Counted from the first letter of the stretch, positions 1-11,628 are shown. The stretch is 64,000 bases of DNA from Aphanomyces cochlioides (GCA_019828595.1 JAHQRK010000013.1:775501-839500), one strand, 5' to 3'. Numbers and translations: made by a program. The notes: generated by a model not told the origin, from the letters alone.

Positions 1-64
1 TGCAGTAAGTGTGTCCTGGATATATATCGTTCACAGCTAATGAATAATTTAGGTAACAGATAGC

Positions 65-1751
65 ATGAAAGAAGCTCTACGTGCTTGGTTAAAAGATAAT
101 CCAACCCGCAAGCCTAAAGATTTGTTCAACAAACTTGAGGCAGCTCATGCCAGGCACGAGTTTGGACAAAGTCCCTTGCCTTCTCTACAGCAGGTGCAAG
201 ACAGTATAAAGTACATAAGGTCCAAGGAAATGCAACATCAGAGTACGGTGCAAGCTGTTGAAGTTGAACTTGCACGAAGGTGTCTGTCTCATGACGGTGT
301 TGATTCAAATCAAGCCTTTGTTTTCGGAGTACCATGTGTGGATGGCAAACCGCAAGTGGGTGATGGTGGGATTCGTTCTTTTCGAGCTGGTAAACAGGGC
401 ATATTTTCACCTCCTAATTACAATGTAGCCTTCACAACTCTTTCTTTACTCGAACGCTATATTTCTGTTTGTACATCCAACCCTGACTTCAGGGTCATTG
501 TGCACGTCGACACAACCTTCAAGACCAATAAATCTGGTTATCCTGTGTTTGTCATGGGTTATTCTGACAAAGGTGGACAATTTCATGTACTATGCGTGAG
601 TATAACATCACAAAGAACACGCGACGACTTCAAGTGGGTTTTGAATTCTTTACAATCCATTATGCAGAGCAAGCTCAACTACACATGGTCGCCTGTGCTC
701 TTTATGGGTGACGCAGATCGTGCGCAACACAGAGGTTTGCTAGAATTTTTTGGTGCAAGAGGGCTAGAAATTCAGTATCTCATGTGTTTTTTTCATGTTC
801 TAAAGAAGTGTTACGAAAGAAAGGGAGGTCTCGAATGGCATGAATGGCGTCGAGTCACCTTCGACATCTACTTGTTGCACTTGTCTTTATCTTTCGAAGG
901 GCTACAAGAAAAAATGGGTGAATTCTATGAGAGATGGAGTGGTTCCCGAGAGCAACGCAAATTTCGCACTTATTTTTTGACACATGGTTGCCACGGGACG
1001 TGAGATTCAGCAATCGAAGTGACATACGATTTTGGAAGTGGCAAGTTTATCACAGTGACTGTGGTAGTGCCTACACGTACAATCCGAATGAGCATTTCAA
1101 CGCTGATTTAAAAAGAGTAAGTGCGGTTTAGTGTATGAATGTCTTTGACCTTGAATATAGTTTCTTAATAATCAAAAGCTGCATATGCCTCATTTAATCC
1201 AAGAGTTTTGCAATTTACTGGCAAAATAATCCAGGCTCATTCGACCTTGGGCTCTCCAACCTTATGTTTCGGAGCGTCTCAAGTGCCATTATCTCCAATT
1301 GCAACGCGACAGCCGCTTACGTGTGTCTGGTCCCGTTGGACTAAATCCTATGACATGGAACGTGTTGCATTTGGGGCAAGCACATGTTGACCAGGAAGAT
1401 GATGCAGATGAATATCGTAATTCCACCCACTTTGCACGAAGCCATATGCCCAGAGACTTGCGTCGTTTGGAAGTGCACATGCAACTAGAGAATGGCTGGA
1501 GCGTTGTACGCACAGATGGCAAGACACGATGCCGCTGTTTAGTTTGGGTGCGCAATAATATTTGTGTGCACTCTGTGTCAGTGTGCTGTCATGTTGGAGA
1601 TATTCCAAATGGCTTAGTAGGAGCTCCAAGAAAACTGCAAAATCGCACCCAAAGACAACGTCAGCGAGAAGATCCTGAAGAAAATTTACTCGTACAAGGC
1701 AATTTACGAGGTCGCCCCAGGGCCAACAGGGGCGCTTTACATATGGAATAG
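65..1751 (+). pseudogene. Mutator-like element (MULE) transposase relic
   Basis: The first open stretch (65-1003) carries a MULE transposase core: a first catalytic Asp in HVDTTFKTN near residue 147, a second in MGDADRAQH near residue 218, and the CFFHVLKKCYER helix after it. The frame then shifts near 1000 into 934-1131, where TYNPNEHFNADLK fits the usual MULE continuation. A GTAAGT donor at 1117 suggests an intron. The C-terminal piece (about 1230-1751) contains a SWIM zinc finger, with CRC at 1530-1538 followed by CVHSV. MULE transposases cut and paste DNA in the nucleus. The frame changes and missing termini mark this as a relic. I could not find long terminal inverted repeats, although an inverted repeat lies just downstream at 1897-1991. 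Confidence 0.8.
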
Positions 1752-1896
1752 AACTGAGGTGCCATAAGATTCATTTGGTAGGAATAAATTGTGTAATGAT
1801 AAATCACACTACTTGTCTCAAAATACTTCCACATATGTATTGCTAGCCCAACTAAACAGTTCCAGCGTGAAATCCCCAGCAGGGCATCTCCTCTAT

Positions 1897-1991
1897 AAAG
1901 TGGTGAAAAACACCATTTTGTAAAGAAGAACACAGTGGAGTTTTTCACAACTGTATTGACATGAACATAGTGGTGTTTTTCACCACTTTAA
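1897..1991. repeat. 19-bp perfect inverted repeat (hairpin)
   Basis: Arms at 1897-1915 and 1973-1991 are exact reverse complements (motif GTGGTGAAAAACACC). A shorter self-complementary version (GTGGT...ACCAC) lies near 2066. It may be the end of the adjacent MULE or a small foldback element. No target duplication was seen. Confidence 0.7.
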
Positions 1992-2406
1992 AAGATGAAC
2001 AACGTTTTTAAACCATTTCGTGTGACCAGAAAGAACTCTGCCATATCATGCTTTTACTCTTAGAAGTGGTATTTTCCACCACTCATATGTTTGAACATTA
2101 TTTACACACTTGAACTAGTCCTTTAAATTTGATAACTTTAAAATCTCCACATCTTCCTCTCTAATCTTTATTGTATTTTGTATCATCATAACTTGTCTAA
2201 AAACTCAATACTCTTTATACATTTATAGTAGTACTTGTACAACTTATACTTTTGGTCTGAGAAAACACACTTAGCTCCAACGCATGATCACAACAGTAAG
2301 CGTCAACTGGCCTTTGCCAGTAGGGAACAATAGAGAAACTGTGAAAGTGATCTAATAGTTTATCTTCAGTTGACATTCTGCTTACCAATATTCAATATCT
2401 TGAGAA

Positions 2407-2922
2407 ATGCAAGCATCACACGAGGTGCTCCAAACTAACCGCCGGTTCCGTCTACAAGTCGTGCTTAGACGACGCTGCGTTTGTGACCCATGGGGTTTCA
2501 TAGTTCGCCAACACGATGCAACATTTGTTGTCACAGAAGTTGTACCTAACTCTCCTGCTGAAAGAGCGGGATTGAGAAAGGGCGCAGTTCTCCTCAAATG
2601 GTCTCGACATCCAATCAACTGGACTCGAGCTATCAGCTGCAACCTGACGAAAACGCTATCGAAATTTCATTTTCGTGGGTATGTACTCATATTCCAGCTC
2701 CATATGGCTTGTGAGCAACATCTGCGGACAACTATCCTGTCAAGATGCCAGTTCGTGCGAAATCAACTGAATGTGTTGCGTAATGATGTGCGACCAGGGG
2801 CACGGGACTGGTACCTCAGCTCTCGTTTACTTCAAGAAGACGTCCTGCGCAGAGGATACCTGTCCTTTAACGACATGACTGACATAGAAGTCTTTGAGCA
2901 AATGAATGACAGTGATGACTAG
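2407..2922 (+). CDS. PDZ-like domain protein, 171 aa
   Basis: A single open frame starts at the ATG at 2407. Residues about 35-70 read PWGFIV, then VVTEVVPNSPAERAGL, then a KGAVLLK-like strand. This is the pattern of a PDZ fold: a carboxylate-binding GF loop, the central strand, and the conserved P-x-x-x-A-G-L turn. The rest of the protein is basic, then ends in an acidic tail (QMNDSDD). PDZ domains bind C-terminal peptides of partner proteins. No membrane segment or signal peptide is visible. It sits alone between a transposon relic and a tandem array, so the context says nothing about its role. The PDZ call rests on pattern only, and it could be the fragment of a larger gene. Confidence 0.45.
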   Translation: MQASHEVLQTNRRFRLQVVLRRRCVCDPWGFIVRQHDATFVVTEVVPNSPAERAGLRKGAVLLKWSRHPINWTRAISCNLTKTLSKFHFRGYVLIFQLHMACEQHLRTTILSRCQFVRNQLNVLRNDVRPGARDWYLSSRLLQEDVLRRGYLSFNDMTDIEVFEQMNDSDD

Positions 2923-3069
2923 AGTTAACTAATACTAGTACAAATCAAGTATATTCTGCTGTTGCCTTGTGCTCTTACCTGCTTGTGGTTTCTACTTCGG
3001 CTCGCATGTATAGTTTTGGCTATGAATCGTGCAGATTGCTCGGCGCGATCAAACTTGCTGCTACGGTCA

Positions 3070-3870
3070 GGCTATTCATACTGGTAATGGACTTGCACGT
3101 ACACTAATCTAACAGTAATGAGATTCCGTCCCTTTCACTACCATTCCCATCTAGAGCATCGTTGGCATGACCAACGATAACCTACAGCCAAGGTGGAATG
3201 CTGATGGCTACCTGTTGACACTAGTGCTGGACTTGTAGTAGAATAATCTAGCTGTAATGAGAATCCCTCCCTTTCACTACCATTCCCCTCCAGGGTGTCT
3301 TGGCATGCCCCAGCCAGCTTGGTGTCTTGCAGTGTGGCTGTTCACACTGTACTGGTCTAGCTGTTCTTTGACTAATCTAACGATATGAAGATTGCATACC
3401 TTTCACTACACTTCCCCTCCAGAGCGTTGTTGGCACGACCTGTGCTAACCTGCAGCCAAGGTAGCAGTCTAGCTGTTCGCGCTAGTACTGGACTTACACG
3501 TAGACTAATCAAACAATAATGAGAATCTGTCCCGTTCACTACCATTCCCATCGAGAGCATCGTTAGCACGACCTATGATAACCTGCAGCGAAGGTGGTAT
3601 CCTAGCTGTTCACGCTAGTACTGAACTTGTACGTATACTAATCTAACAGTGATGAGATTCCGTCCTTTTCACAAGCATTCCCATCGAGAGCTTCGTTGGC
3701 ATGACTTACGATAACCTACAGCCAAGGTTGCCGTCTAGCTGTTGACACTAGTGCTAAACTTGTAGTAGAATAATCAAATAATAATGAGAATCTGTCTTTA
3801 TCACTACCATTCCCCTCCAGGGTATCGTTGGCATGATCCAGCCAGCGTGGCGTGTTGCAGTGTGGCTGTT
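3070..3870. repeat. Tandem array, about six units of 129-139 bp
   Basis: The motif TTTCACTACCATTCCC recurs at about 3131, 3271, 3401, 3534, 3667 and 3798. Each copy is preceded by an ACTAATCTAACAGTAATGAGA-like stretch. Two unit types occur: one continues with GATAACCTACAGCCAAGG, and the other (2nd and 6th units) with CCAGCCAGC plus TGTTGCAGTGTGGCTG. The units are clearly diverged, so this is an old satellite-like array. Confidence 0.75.
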
Positions 3871-3899
3871 CACACTGATGCGTAGCGAATTGCATAAAT

Positions 3900-5209
3900 C
3901 CAACCAGTCCAAAGAAGTTCTAAATCGCACAGGCAATCACGCGCTAGTTAACGGCGAATGCTTGTGATTGCTTATGAGCCGTCAATGTCATGCCTCTTGT
4001 GTAGCCTGGAATACATCCTGGCCTCAAAGTCATTGTTTGACTTGTGTTTGAGTTGATTTGGTGCAGTAGATAATCCACATCACACAACCTATTCCTGCAG
4101 CCTAAAATAACTCCTGTAGTGTAGACCGTTCGTTGCACATTAAGCACGCCTTTCTTTTACTATGAACTATTCACAACAACTTCTAGCTCGATTGCCTATC
4201 GCACTTGGTGGTCTTTCTCATCGTAAGGCAATAATACTTTTGTGGTTCTTGTAATTGCTTCCACTTTCTCGAAACAGCGAGGCTAACAGGTGTGACTGGC
4301 ATGCTTTCTTACCTCTGAAGCACTTTTCTATTGATCCTGAATGCTAGTGTGTGATGAATATCGTCCTGCTGGTCAACATAACATTAAATAGCAAAACCAT
4401 CCTTAGACTCGGACCTGCGATATCCTCTTGAGCATTCAAACATCCATTCCTCTCGGCCATGCAGATCCGCACAAACATAGATGTCAAGCATTTATCTAAC
4501 TCATATCATATCTGCAGGCATGACGTTTCTCAGATGACAATGCCTTCTTCCGTGGAAATGGGAGCAATTATCACCAATTTGAGATCGTAATATGGCTGAT
4601 CTGAACGTCAGAATGACCAGTTCGCCAGAGCAATTCCTTCATAACAGGAATGATATCCCTGGGTTTATCATAGATTCATCCTGTTATGAAGGAATGCGCC
4701 TTTGCCAGTACCGACTCCAGCTTGGACGCCACTGTTGCCACTAGAATCGACATTCATGTAGCTATTGTCATATGTAAACGAGAGACACCGAAAAGGGTGC
4801 AGAAAGGCGTTGGAGGCGTCAACCAGGGATGTCTGTTCTTTGTTCACGCAGATGTATCATCATTACCCAAACTATTCACAAGGAATTTTCCTTATATTTC
4901 CCTTCATTGGCACCGAACAATGGGATATCTCCTCATATGTATTTAGCGTCATAACTCATCAGTAATGTGTGTTACATTGTCCTGTGATTTCTTATTTCTT
5001 CCTGTACTTCCCTCTTTTTGGTTTGCAAATTTTCTGGACTCTGGCCTTAGTGGTGCTTGTTTCCTATACTCATTATTTGTATAGGGAGAATATCCGGACA
5101 TGAAACTGTCGATATCCGTACATTCATAAAGATAATGGTTGGCCTCTGAAAGGCTCAGATTATCTCCCGGAGGGCTGCGCGAGACAAGGAGACGGGACGG
5201 TACTCCAAT
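3900..5209. other. Gene-free stretch
   Basis: No convincing gene here. Only short frames without recognisable domains occur, plus the 17-bp inverted repeat at 4633-4695. Confidence 0.5.
4633..4695. repeat. 17-bp perfect inverted repeat
   Basis: ATTCCTTCATAACAGGA at 4633-4649 is matched exactly in reverse complement at 4679-4695, with a 29-bp spacer. It could form a stem-loop. There is no gene context to suggest a role. Confidence 0.75.
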
Positions 5210-5419
5210 ATGACGGTGCAATGCATTAACTGTGAGCACAACGCCGTCATTGGCCCAGAAATGTGTGAAAATTGTGGGAAGTCACGCACTGTCAAGAACA
5301 AGGTTGATTACGTTCTGCCTGTTGATGAAACACCATCGCCGCATCCCTCGAAGCATTGCAACTCACATCAACATGGACGAATAGGCGAAATGACACGATC
5401 ATTGTTATGCAATCATTAA
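5210..5419 (+). CDS. Small hypothetical protein with two CxxC pairs
   Basis: A 69-residue frame starts at the ATG at 5210. It has CINC near residues 5-8 and CENC near 19-22, the spacing of a small zinc ribbon, followed by a polar, proline- and histidine-containing tail. I do not recognise the family. It could be a real small zinc-binding protein, a fragment of a larger gene, or chance. Nothing nearby supports expression. Confidence 0.2.
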   Translation: MTVQCINCEHNAVIGPEMCENCGKSRTVKNKVDYVLPVDETPSPHPSKHCNSHQHGRIGEMTRSLLCNH

Positions 5420-6880
5420 AATTTGCATTTCATAAGCAATAAAGGACTTGTTCAAATTCGCAACCGTTTGGCTTGAATCGCTCTGTGGGCTTCAAAAACG
5501 TCAAATTGTTTTCGAAAGAAAACTTGGAAACTAAAATGGATCCTCAGTGGACATGCATTTTTGTATTTGTACTGGGAATTTATCGGACGAGGTTTCGGAA
5601 TTGATACGTTGGTGATGTGATTGGTTAATATTATAAATAAATTTGAATGTCATGATCGCCTTGGACATTTCTGAGGTTTAAGTTATTCATGGAGTTCATG
5701 TGAGCCAAATATCAGGCAGCGACATGCATCACAGCCACTATTTTCAAATAGTGAGTATTTTGACGTGTTTTACATCTCGTCAGAGTAGTAAATTGAAGAG
5801 ATATTGAATTAGAGAGAGACTTTAAGTGTATGTGTTGAATAGCATGTTGTCCTACAATTCCAGCGCAAAAGGGAGCTGCGCTCGACTAAACATGAAATAT
5901 TATTATTCAGTTGCAAGCTAAAGTACTTGAGTTTGTCTGCAAACGTAATGCAGTTTGATCAACAAGGTTGAGATTCTAAAATGGTAAAATGACTCCTTGT
6001 CTGGGAGGATAACGAACATTTTAAAGGAATGTTGAGGTACTAATGCATGTCAATCCTACATACAATGTATTCAGATAAACCCCACTCGTTTATTTGTGAT
6101 TCAATAGTTCCGAAGATATTTGGACAGCAATTCAACCTACACAAGCACCGGCACTTGAAAGCTTATTTCAATTCATTTAAATTAGATCAATATTCATGTT
6201 GATAACAATCAACTACGAGACGTTTAGAGTCATCGTAATAGCTGCATGGGGCTTGTAATTTTCACCTTGAAATTGTGGAGCATGAAATCCCTTTTTGTTT
6301 TTTGATGGTAACGACTGCCTGTAGAATTTATATTAACTACCAACCAAATAGCACCGATTATCTTTCCGACAATTTCATGTGTAATATCTCTATGACTTGA
6401 GATTTGTATACCCATCACAAAAATATTATCGGATAAGGGTCGACTATTTTTCCGACGATTCCGATACTTCGTCATATTTTATCCGACATTTTCTTGTGAA
6501 TGAAGTTTTTTCCCCCGAAAAACCCTATGAAAAATTATACAATCGATTAAATAGGTAATATGGGTCGAAGATTTATAAAAACCCAAAAAACGTAGTTCGG
6601 CAGATTATGGCCAGTTGGTAGTCTTTAGGCCTGTTGCACCATATGTAAGAAAATTTCACACATAGTATAGCCAATCAAAATCTCTTATTCGCAACTGCTT
6701 TAGCCAATCAGATGTTGTTGTTGACTGTTTCCTCTGATTGGCTAATCTGTATAAGAAAATTTAGCACATATCAGATTTGGGAGGTAAAGTCTCGAACCCA
6801 TGCAATCTGAGAGGTACCATATGGATTGCTGTGTCATTCTCCATTAGAAAATCTCTCATCGAACAAAGTTAATACTTTAG
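5420..6880. other. AT-rich intergenic DNA
   Basis: No gene seen. The stretch is AT-rich. Two related short segments near 6655 and 6750 (TAAGAAAATTT followed by CACA) and several CCAATC boxes occur near 6670-6745. Confidence 0.5.
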
Positions 6881-7303
6881 AGTATTTGTCAATTTACCGT
6901 CGTGGGATTGTGAGATGAGCCATCTATCACTCTCCAACAATTTGATACCTTTCACAATTGATATGATAAATTATAAGAGTAATAGGTGACTTTCGCGCCA
7001 CTTTAAAAATGGTGGTAGAGCAAGGAAGACAGAAAATCACCGATTAAGCAATAAAAGGGTGACATGAACAATTAAACAGCCTCATTGATGGCGACTTCTG
7101 TGCTGTTGTTGGGTGAATGCTCCTGTCTGACGCAGGATGTTATAAACTGTATTACACAATGTGTTCTGCGCTTATGATCATATAGAAATATTGAGAATGT
7201 TTCTTCAGTAAATAATACCTCTGGGACTAAATAAATTTTAGTATCTTGAAAACATGAATTTAAAGAGGTTTCACGATCTTACGACGGTAAATTGACAAAT
7301 ACT
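6881..7303. repeat. MITE-like element with 23-bp inverted ends
   Basis: Bases 6881-6903 and 7281-7303 are perfect reverse complements (core TTTGTCAATTTACCGTCG). Weaker complementarity continues outward through AAAGT-rich sequence. The enclosed ~380 bp has no gene. A small non-autonomous DNA transposon is the likeliest reading, but no target duplication could be fixed. Confidence 0.5.
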
Positions 7304-7423
7304 AGAACTTTAAAGTACTTTAATCAAGATTAAATTTTTCTTAGCAATAGCTTGAAAGATAAACGACCTCCAAAAGGGTTAAGCCAGAAAACTCACATGC
7401 TTTGCCACATGGAAACGACCGAA

Positions 7424-7440
7424 TTCATTTTTCATTTTGC
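7424..7440 (+). promoter_or_regulatory. Oomycete-type initiator + flanking promoter element
   Basis: TTCATTTTTCATTTTGC fits the oomycete initiator (YTCATTYY) followed directly by the CAWTTTNY flanking promoter box. It lies 22 nt before the ATG at 7462. Confidence 0.6.
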
Positions 7441-7461
7441 TTTCGACTCAAACAACTCAAC

Positions 7462-8532
7462 ATGGCTCACAACCTCTTCTCGCCCATCCAAATCGGCTCT
7501 GTCCTTCTCAAGAATCGCATCATCGTGGCACCTCTCACGCGCTGCCGAGCTGGGCCATCCCATGTCCCCAATGACTTGATGAAGGAACACTACACCCAAC
7601 GAGCCTCCGCTGGTCTCATCATTTCGGAAGCCACGATGATTGCACCCAACACCTCCACCTACACGGGAGAGCCTGGCATCTATAATGATGAACAAGCCCA
7701 AGCTTGGAAAAAAATCACGGACGCTGTCCATGCCAAGGGAGGCAAGGTCGTTCTCCAACTCTGGCATGCCGGTCGAGCCGCTCACCCTCTCAACAACAAC
7801 GGCGTCGATGTAGTGGGCCCTTCTGCGATTGCCGCCCAAGGCGAAGCCATTACGCTCCAAGGCAAGAAACCTTACACTGTACCTCGAGCATTGACGGTGG
7901 ACGAAATCCAAACTATCGTTCAGCAATTTGCCACCGCAGCCAAGACGTCGATCCATGAGGCTGGCATTGACGGCGTGGAAGGTCTCTGAGCCAATGGCTA
8001 TTTGCTTCACCAGTTTCTCCACTCTTGTGCTAATACTCGCACGGATCAATACGGTGGCTCGCTTGAGAATCGGTCGAGATTCTTGGTGGAAGTCTTGGAC
8101 GCTGTCACGAAAGCTGTCGGTGCCGACAAAGTTGGTGCTCGGTTCGCAACATTGGGAAGCGGTGGGTGGACAGCCCAAGAAGATGTCGCTGAGCTCAGCG
8201 AGCACTTGGCCAAGATTGCTCAACGCTTCGACTTGGCGTATGCCCACATTCTTCGCCGCGACTATTCGAACGTCTTGACGGGTGACGTCGAGCCGATCTT
8301 CCGCAGACACTTCAAGAATGTGAACATTTCAAACATGGGCTACACTAAAGACGACGCGAATGCTGCGATCGAAGAAGGTCGTGTCGATGCCGTGTCGTTT
8401 GGATCGCTGTTTGTTGCGAATCCCGACTTGCCAGAACGCTTCAAGCAAGGTGCTGAGCTGAGCATGTCAGACTATTCCAAGTATTTTGCGAGTGGACCTG
8501 AAGGCTACACGGACTACCCAGCGCTTTCGTAA
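7462..8532 (+). pseudogene. Old Yellow Enzyme (NADH:flavin oxidoreductase), copy 1
   Basis: Old Yellow Enzymes are FMN TIM-barrel reductases of activated C=C bonds. The start at 7462 (MAHNLFSPIQIGS) fits family N-termini and the initiator 22 nt upstream. Family motifs follow: [52 protein letters not shown] and, near the C-terminus, GYTDYP. The usual GVEIHGANGYL active-site loop here reads GVEGL, then TGA (7987-7989), then ANGYL. Both the catalytic His and the open frame are therefore lost. Frame is otherwise kept to 8532 (357 codons). The GIRFSPLN-like strand is also altered (GARFATLG). I read it as a recently inactivated gene. Confidence 0.85.
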
Positions 8533-9135
8533 CTTTGTCGATGGACTTGCACGCAAGAATCACGCTCATTTCCTTCATTGCTATTAGGAACGAATAACAA
8601 AGTAAATCTTGCCAAATATTTTTCATGTCGATGCACTGCCTTTTTGGTAGTTTGTGCACTTCTCAGTGGTCGACTTCGGCTTCTTTCTATCTCCTTAAGT
8701 CGGTGTTGTGTTTGCATGGCATGTCATACATTAACTTCTCGAGATGACAGGCTAGTGCGATCGACTTAGTTGGTTTCATCTTATGAATAACCAGCCTGAT
8801 GGGACATAAAACTATTTTTGCTGCTTCCAGTTCAATCAGTTACAGTCAATGCGAGGAGTACTTACGGTGTTAGCGGCCCCTTGCCAGCAGGCCTTCTCAC
8901 AAGGCGATGCCATCCAAAGATCTGCGTCAATCTAATTCAGTCTGTCAAAGGGGATGCAAAGCTTCGACTCCGAGGATAAACGAAGCTATACCTTCGTCCC
9001 AAGGTGAAGTCATTTTGACTCTTGAAAGGGTCTATCGTGGAACAAAAGTCAAAATGACAGCACCATTCAATTGAAATGTATTGAATACATCCATGCAGTT
9101 CCTGCTTAAGGCTAGCAATTCACGGATTTAACTAC
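8533..9135. other. Intergenic, with a small hairpin
   Basis: No gene seen. GTCATTTTGACT at 9009-9020 is matched in reverse complement at 9047-9058. This lies downstream of the convergent Old Yellow Enzyme ends and may be terminator-like. Confidence 0.4.
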
Positions 9136-9709
9136 TTACTCTGTGGTCGGGTAGTCGGTATTTCCCTTGGCTCCACCAACATAAAACATCTCGCGGTCTG
9201 CAGTCGCAAGCTCAGCATTCTTGGCGAAACGCTCTGCCAAGTCTGGATTCGCGACGAATGAAATGCCAAACGCCACGGCATCCACTTGACCAGACGCAAT
9301 CGATTCATTCGCTTCGTCTTTGGTATAGCTCACATTCCCAATCAAAGTGTTGTGGAAATGCTGGCGGAAAATCGGCAACACGTCGTCTTCTTGGATATTG
9401 AGCATATCGCGACGGAGCACGTGAATGTACGCGAGATTGAAGAGCTGAGCGGCTTTGGCCAAGTATTCACTGAGCAGCAGTGGATCCTCATCTTGCATGG
9501 ACAGGTATCGGTTCAAAGGCGAGAAGCGGATTCCCACTTTGTCAGACCCGATGGCATCCGTGACAGCTTGGAGCACGTCCGTCACGAATCGAATGCGGTT
9601 TGGAAGAGATCCGCCGTACTCGTCCGTGCGGATGTTGGTTCCCGAGAAGAGGAATTGTTCAAGGAGACTGCCGTTGTCGGCGTGGATTTCGACGCCGTCA
9701 AAGTGAGAC
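9136..9709 (-). pseudogene. Old Yellow Enzyme, C-terminal half (copy 2)
   Basis: Reading leftward from about 9709, the frame begins at FDGVEIHADNGSLLEQFL, which keeps the active-site H-x-x-N. It continues through IRTDEYGGSLPNRIRF, GIRFSPLNRYLS, HVLRRDMLN and ends GNTDYPTTE with TAA at 9136. This is residues ~180-361 of the family. Upstream of 9709 the homology stops abruptly and a stop codon follows, so there is no N-terminal half on this strand. The missing N-terminal half appears next door in the opposite orientation (9814-10230), as if one gene had been broken by a small inversion. Confidence 0.85.
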
Positions 9710-9770
9710 GGTTTTGAAGAGCATCAAGTTGGCCCCTCTTTTCAGCGGTAAGCTACAAATTGAGGTCCAT

Positions 9771-9789
9771 GTCATATTTCAATTTGCTC
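9771..9789 (+). promoter_or_regulatory. Initiator/flanking promoter element of Old Yellow Enzyme N-half
   Basis: GTCATATTTCAATTTGCTC, about 25 nt before the ATG at 9814, matches the initiator plus CAATTTGCT box. It is collinear with the element in front of copy 1. Confidence 0.5.
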
Positions 9790-9813
9790 TCGACTCAAAC
9801 AACTCGATCAAAC

Positions 9814-10230
9814 ATGGCTCACAACCTCTTCTCGCCTATCCTCATCGGCTCCATCCTTCTCAAGAATCGCATCGTCATGGCACCTCTCACGCGCTGCCGA
9901 GCTGGTCCTTCCCATCTCCCCAATGACCTCATGAAGGAATACTACACCCAACGGGCCTCTGCTGGTCTTATCATTACGGAAGCCACGATGATTACACCCA
10001 ACACATCCACCTACACGGGAGAACCTGGCATCTACAACGACGAGCAAGTCCAAGGCTGGAAACAAATCACGGACGCTGTCCATGCCAAGGGAGGCAAGAT
10101 CGTTCTCCAACTCTGGCATGCCGGTCGAACCGCTCATCCTCTCAACAACAATGGAGTGGAGCCGTTGGCCCGTCAGCATTTGCGGCACCTGGCGAAGCGA
10201 TTACAAACCAAGGCAAGAAGACGTTTATGA
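9814..10230 (+). pseudogene. Old Yellow Enzyme, N-terminal half (copy 2)
   Basis: The ATG at 9814 opens MAHNLFSPILIGS. PLTRCRAGPSHLPND, YTQRASAGLIITEAT and DAVHAKGGKIVLQLWHAG follow, nearly identical to copy 1. Near 10156 a 1-base deletion shifts the frame. The displaced frame still encodes the expected VGPSAFAAPGEAIT segment before homology ends around residue 155. It therefore covers only the first ~43% of the enzyme and lacks the catalytic His loop. Its neighbour at 9136-9709 carries the complementary C-terminal half on the other strand. Confidence 0.8.
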
Positions 10231-10552
10231 CGTAAGCAAACTGTCAAAATCAATACACTGTGGTTCCTCTAATATTTATTACTCCCATGTAAGATGGAAC
10301 AGCGCTGATGGAGCTTTCAACGATGGAAATCGTTGCACTTGATAGAATCCACAGGCCTGGGGAGACTACGAGCTCCTTAGACTAACTTGCTCACCGAAAC
10401 TTGCATTTTCCACGTCGTCGTTCGGCTATTTCTACCGTATTTTGTGGCTGCTACGATCGACAGTTTAATGTAGAATGACTGGTTCTATCCTGCCTCAATG
10501 GAAAGGTCGAGAAGGGCAACTCGTCAATTTGGAAGAGAACTTTCGACTTTAT
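10231..10552. other. Intergenic
   Basis: No gene seen. This stretch would hold the right breakpoint of the proposed inversion, but I found no remnant of the missing ~25 residues of Old Yellow Enzyme coding sequence. Confidence 0.4.
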
Positions 10553-11628
10553 TTACTTGTCAGACAAAGTTGGATAGTCTGTGTAGCCTTTGGCCCCTCC
10601 AGCATAAAATTTGGATGGATCTGCCTCGTTCAATGGAGCATTCTTGGCAAAGCGCTCTCGCAAGTCGGGGTTGGCAATGAACGGCACACCGAAGGCAACG
10701 GCGTCAATTCGTCTAGCCGCGATCGCAGCATTTGCTTCGTCCTTGGTGTAGCCCAAGTTGGAAATGAGCGTGTTGTGGTAATGCTTGCGGAAGATCGGCT
10801 CAATGTCGCCCACTTGAACGTTGAGCATATCGCGACGCAGGATGTGAACGTAGGCTAGATTGAAGCGTTGGGATAGCTTTGCCACGTATTCACTCAATGC
10901 CAATGGATCTTCGTCGTGCATCGAGTTGTAGCTATTGAGAGGCGAGTAGCGGATGCCGACCTTGTCGGGATGAACAACAGCAGTAACAGCTTCGAGGACT
11001 CCAGTCAGGAATCGAGCTCGGTTTTCAAGCGAGCCACCGTAGTGATCTGTGCGGGTTTTGGCTCCTGAACGAAGGAATGCATCGATGAGAAATCCACCAG
11101 ATGCATGGATTTCAATCCCATCAAAGCCAGCCACTTCGACGCAGTTCTTGGCTGTGGTTGCGAATTGCTCGACGATTGCTGAGATTTCATTCAGCGTCAA
11201 TTCCCGAGGCACAACATGATGCATCTTGGTTCGGACGGTATGAACCTGTCCTTCGATCGCAAGGGCAGATGGAGCAACAGGTTGAACGCCACCATTAAGG
11301 TCGGGATGGGCAGCACGACCTGCGTGGTAAATTTGGATAAAGATCTTGCCTCCCTTGGCTGGACAGCGTCCGTGATTTCCTTCCACGCTGCGAGTTGTTC
11401 CTGGGAGTAGACACCAGGTTCTTCGACAAAGGCGGACGTGTTGGGGGCGATCATGGAGCATTCGGCAATAATAAGACCAGCAGACGCTCGTTGCGCGTAG
11501 TATTCCTTCATCAAAGCATTCGGGACATGCGAACTTCCAGCGCGTCTCCGCGTGAGGGGAGCCATGAAAACGCGATTTTTCAGTTGGAGAGAATCAACTT
11601 GAACGGGCGAGAGAAGATTGGGAGACAT
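10553..11628 (-). pseudogene. Old Yellow Enzyme, copy 3, one-base frameshift
   Basis: The start ATG (11626-11628) begins MSPNLLSPVQVDS. The N-terminal PLTRRRAGSSHVPNA and YAQRASAGLIIAE motifs are intact. At about 11359 one base is missing within the codons for the DAVHAKGG motif, shifting the frame. The rest then reads on through [45 protein letters not shown] and GYTDYPTLSDK to TAA at 10553. Apart from that base, the length (about 358 codons) is normal. In the active-site loop the His remains but the usual Asn three residues on is Gly, so substrate binding may differ even if the shift is a sequencing error. A CCATTTTCCAT initiator-like motif precedes the ATG near 11670. Confidence 0.85.
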
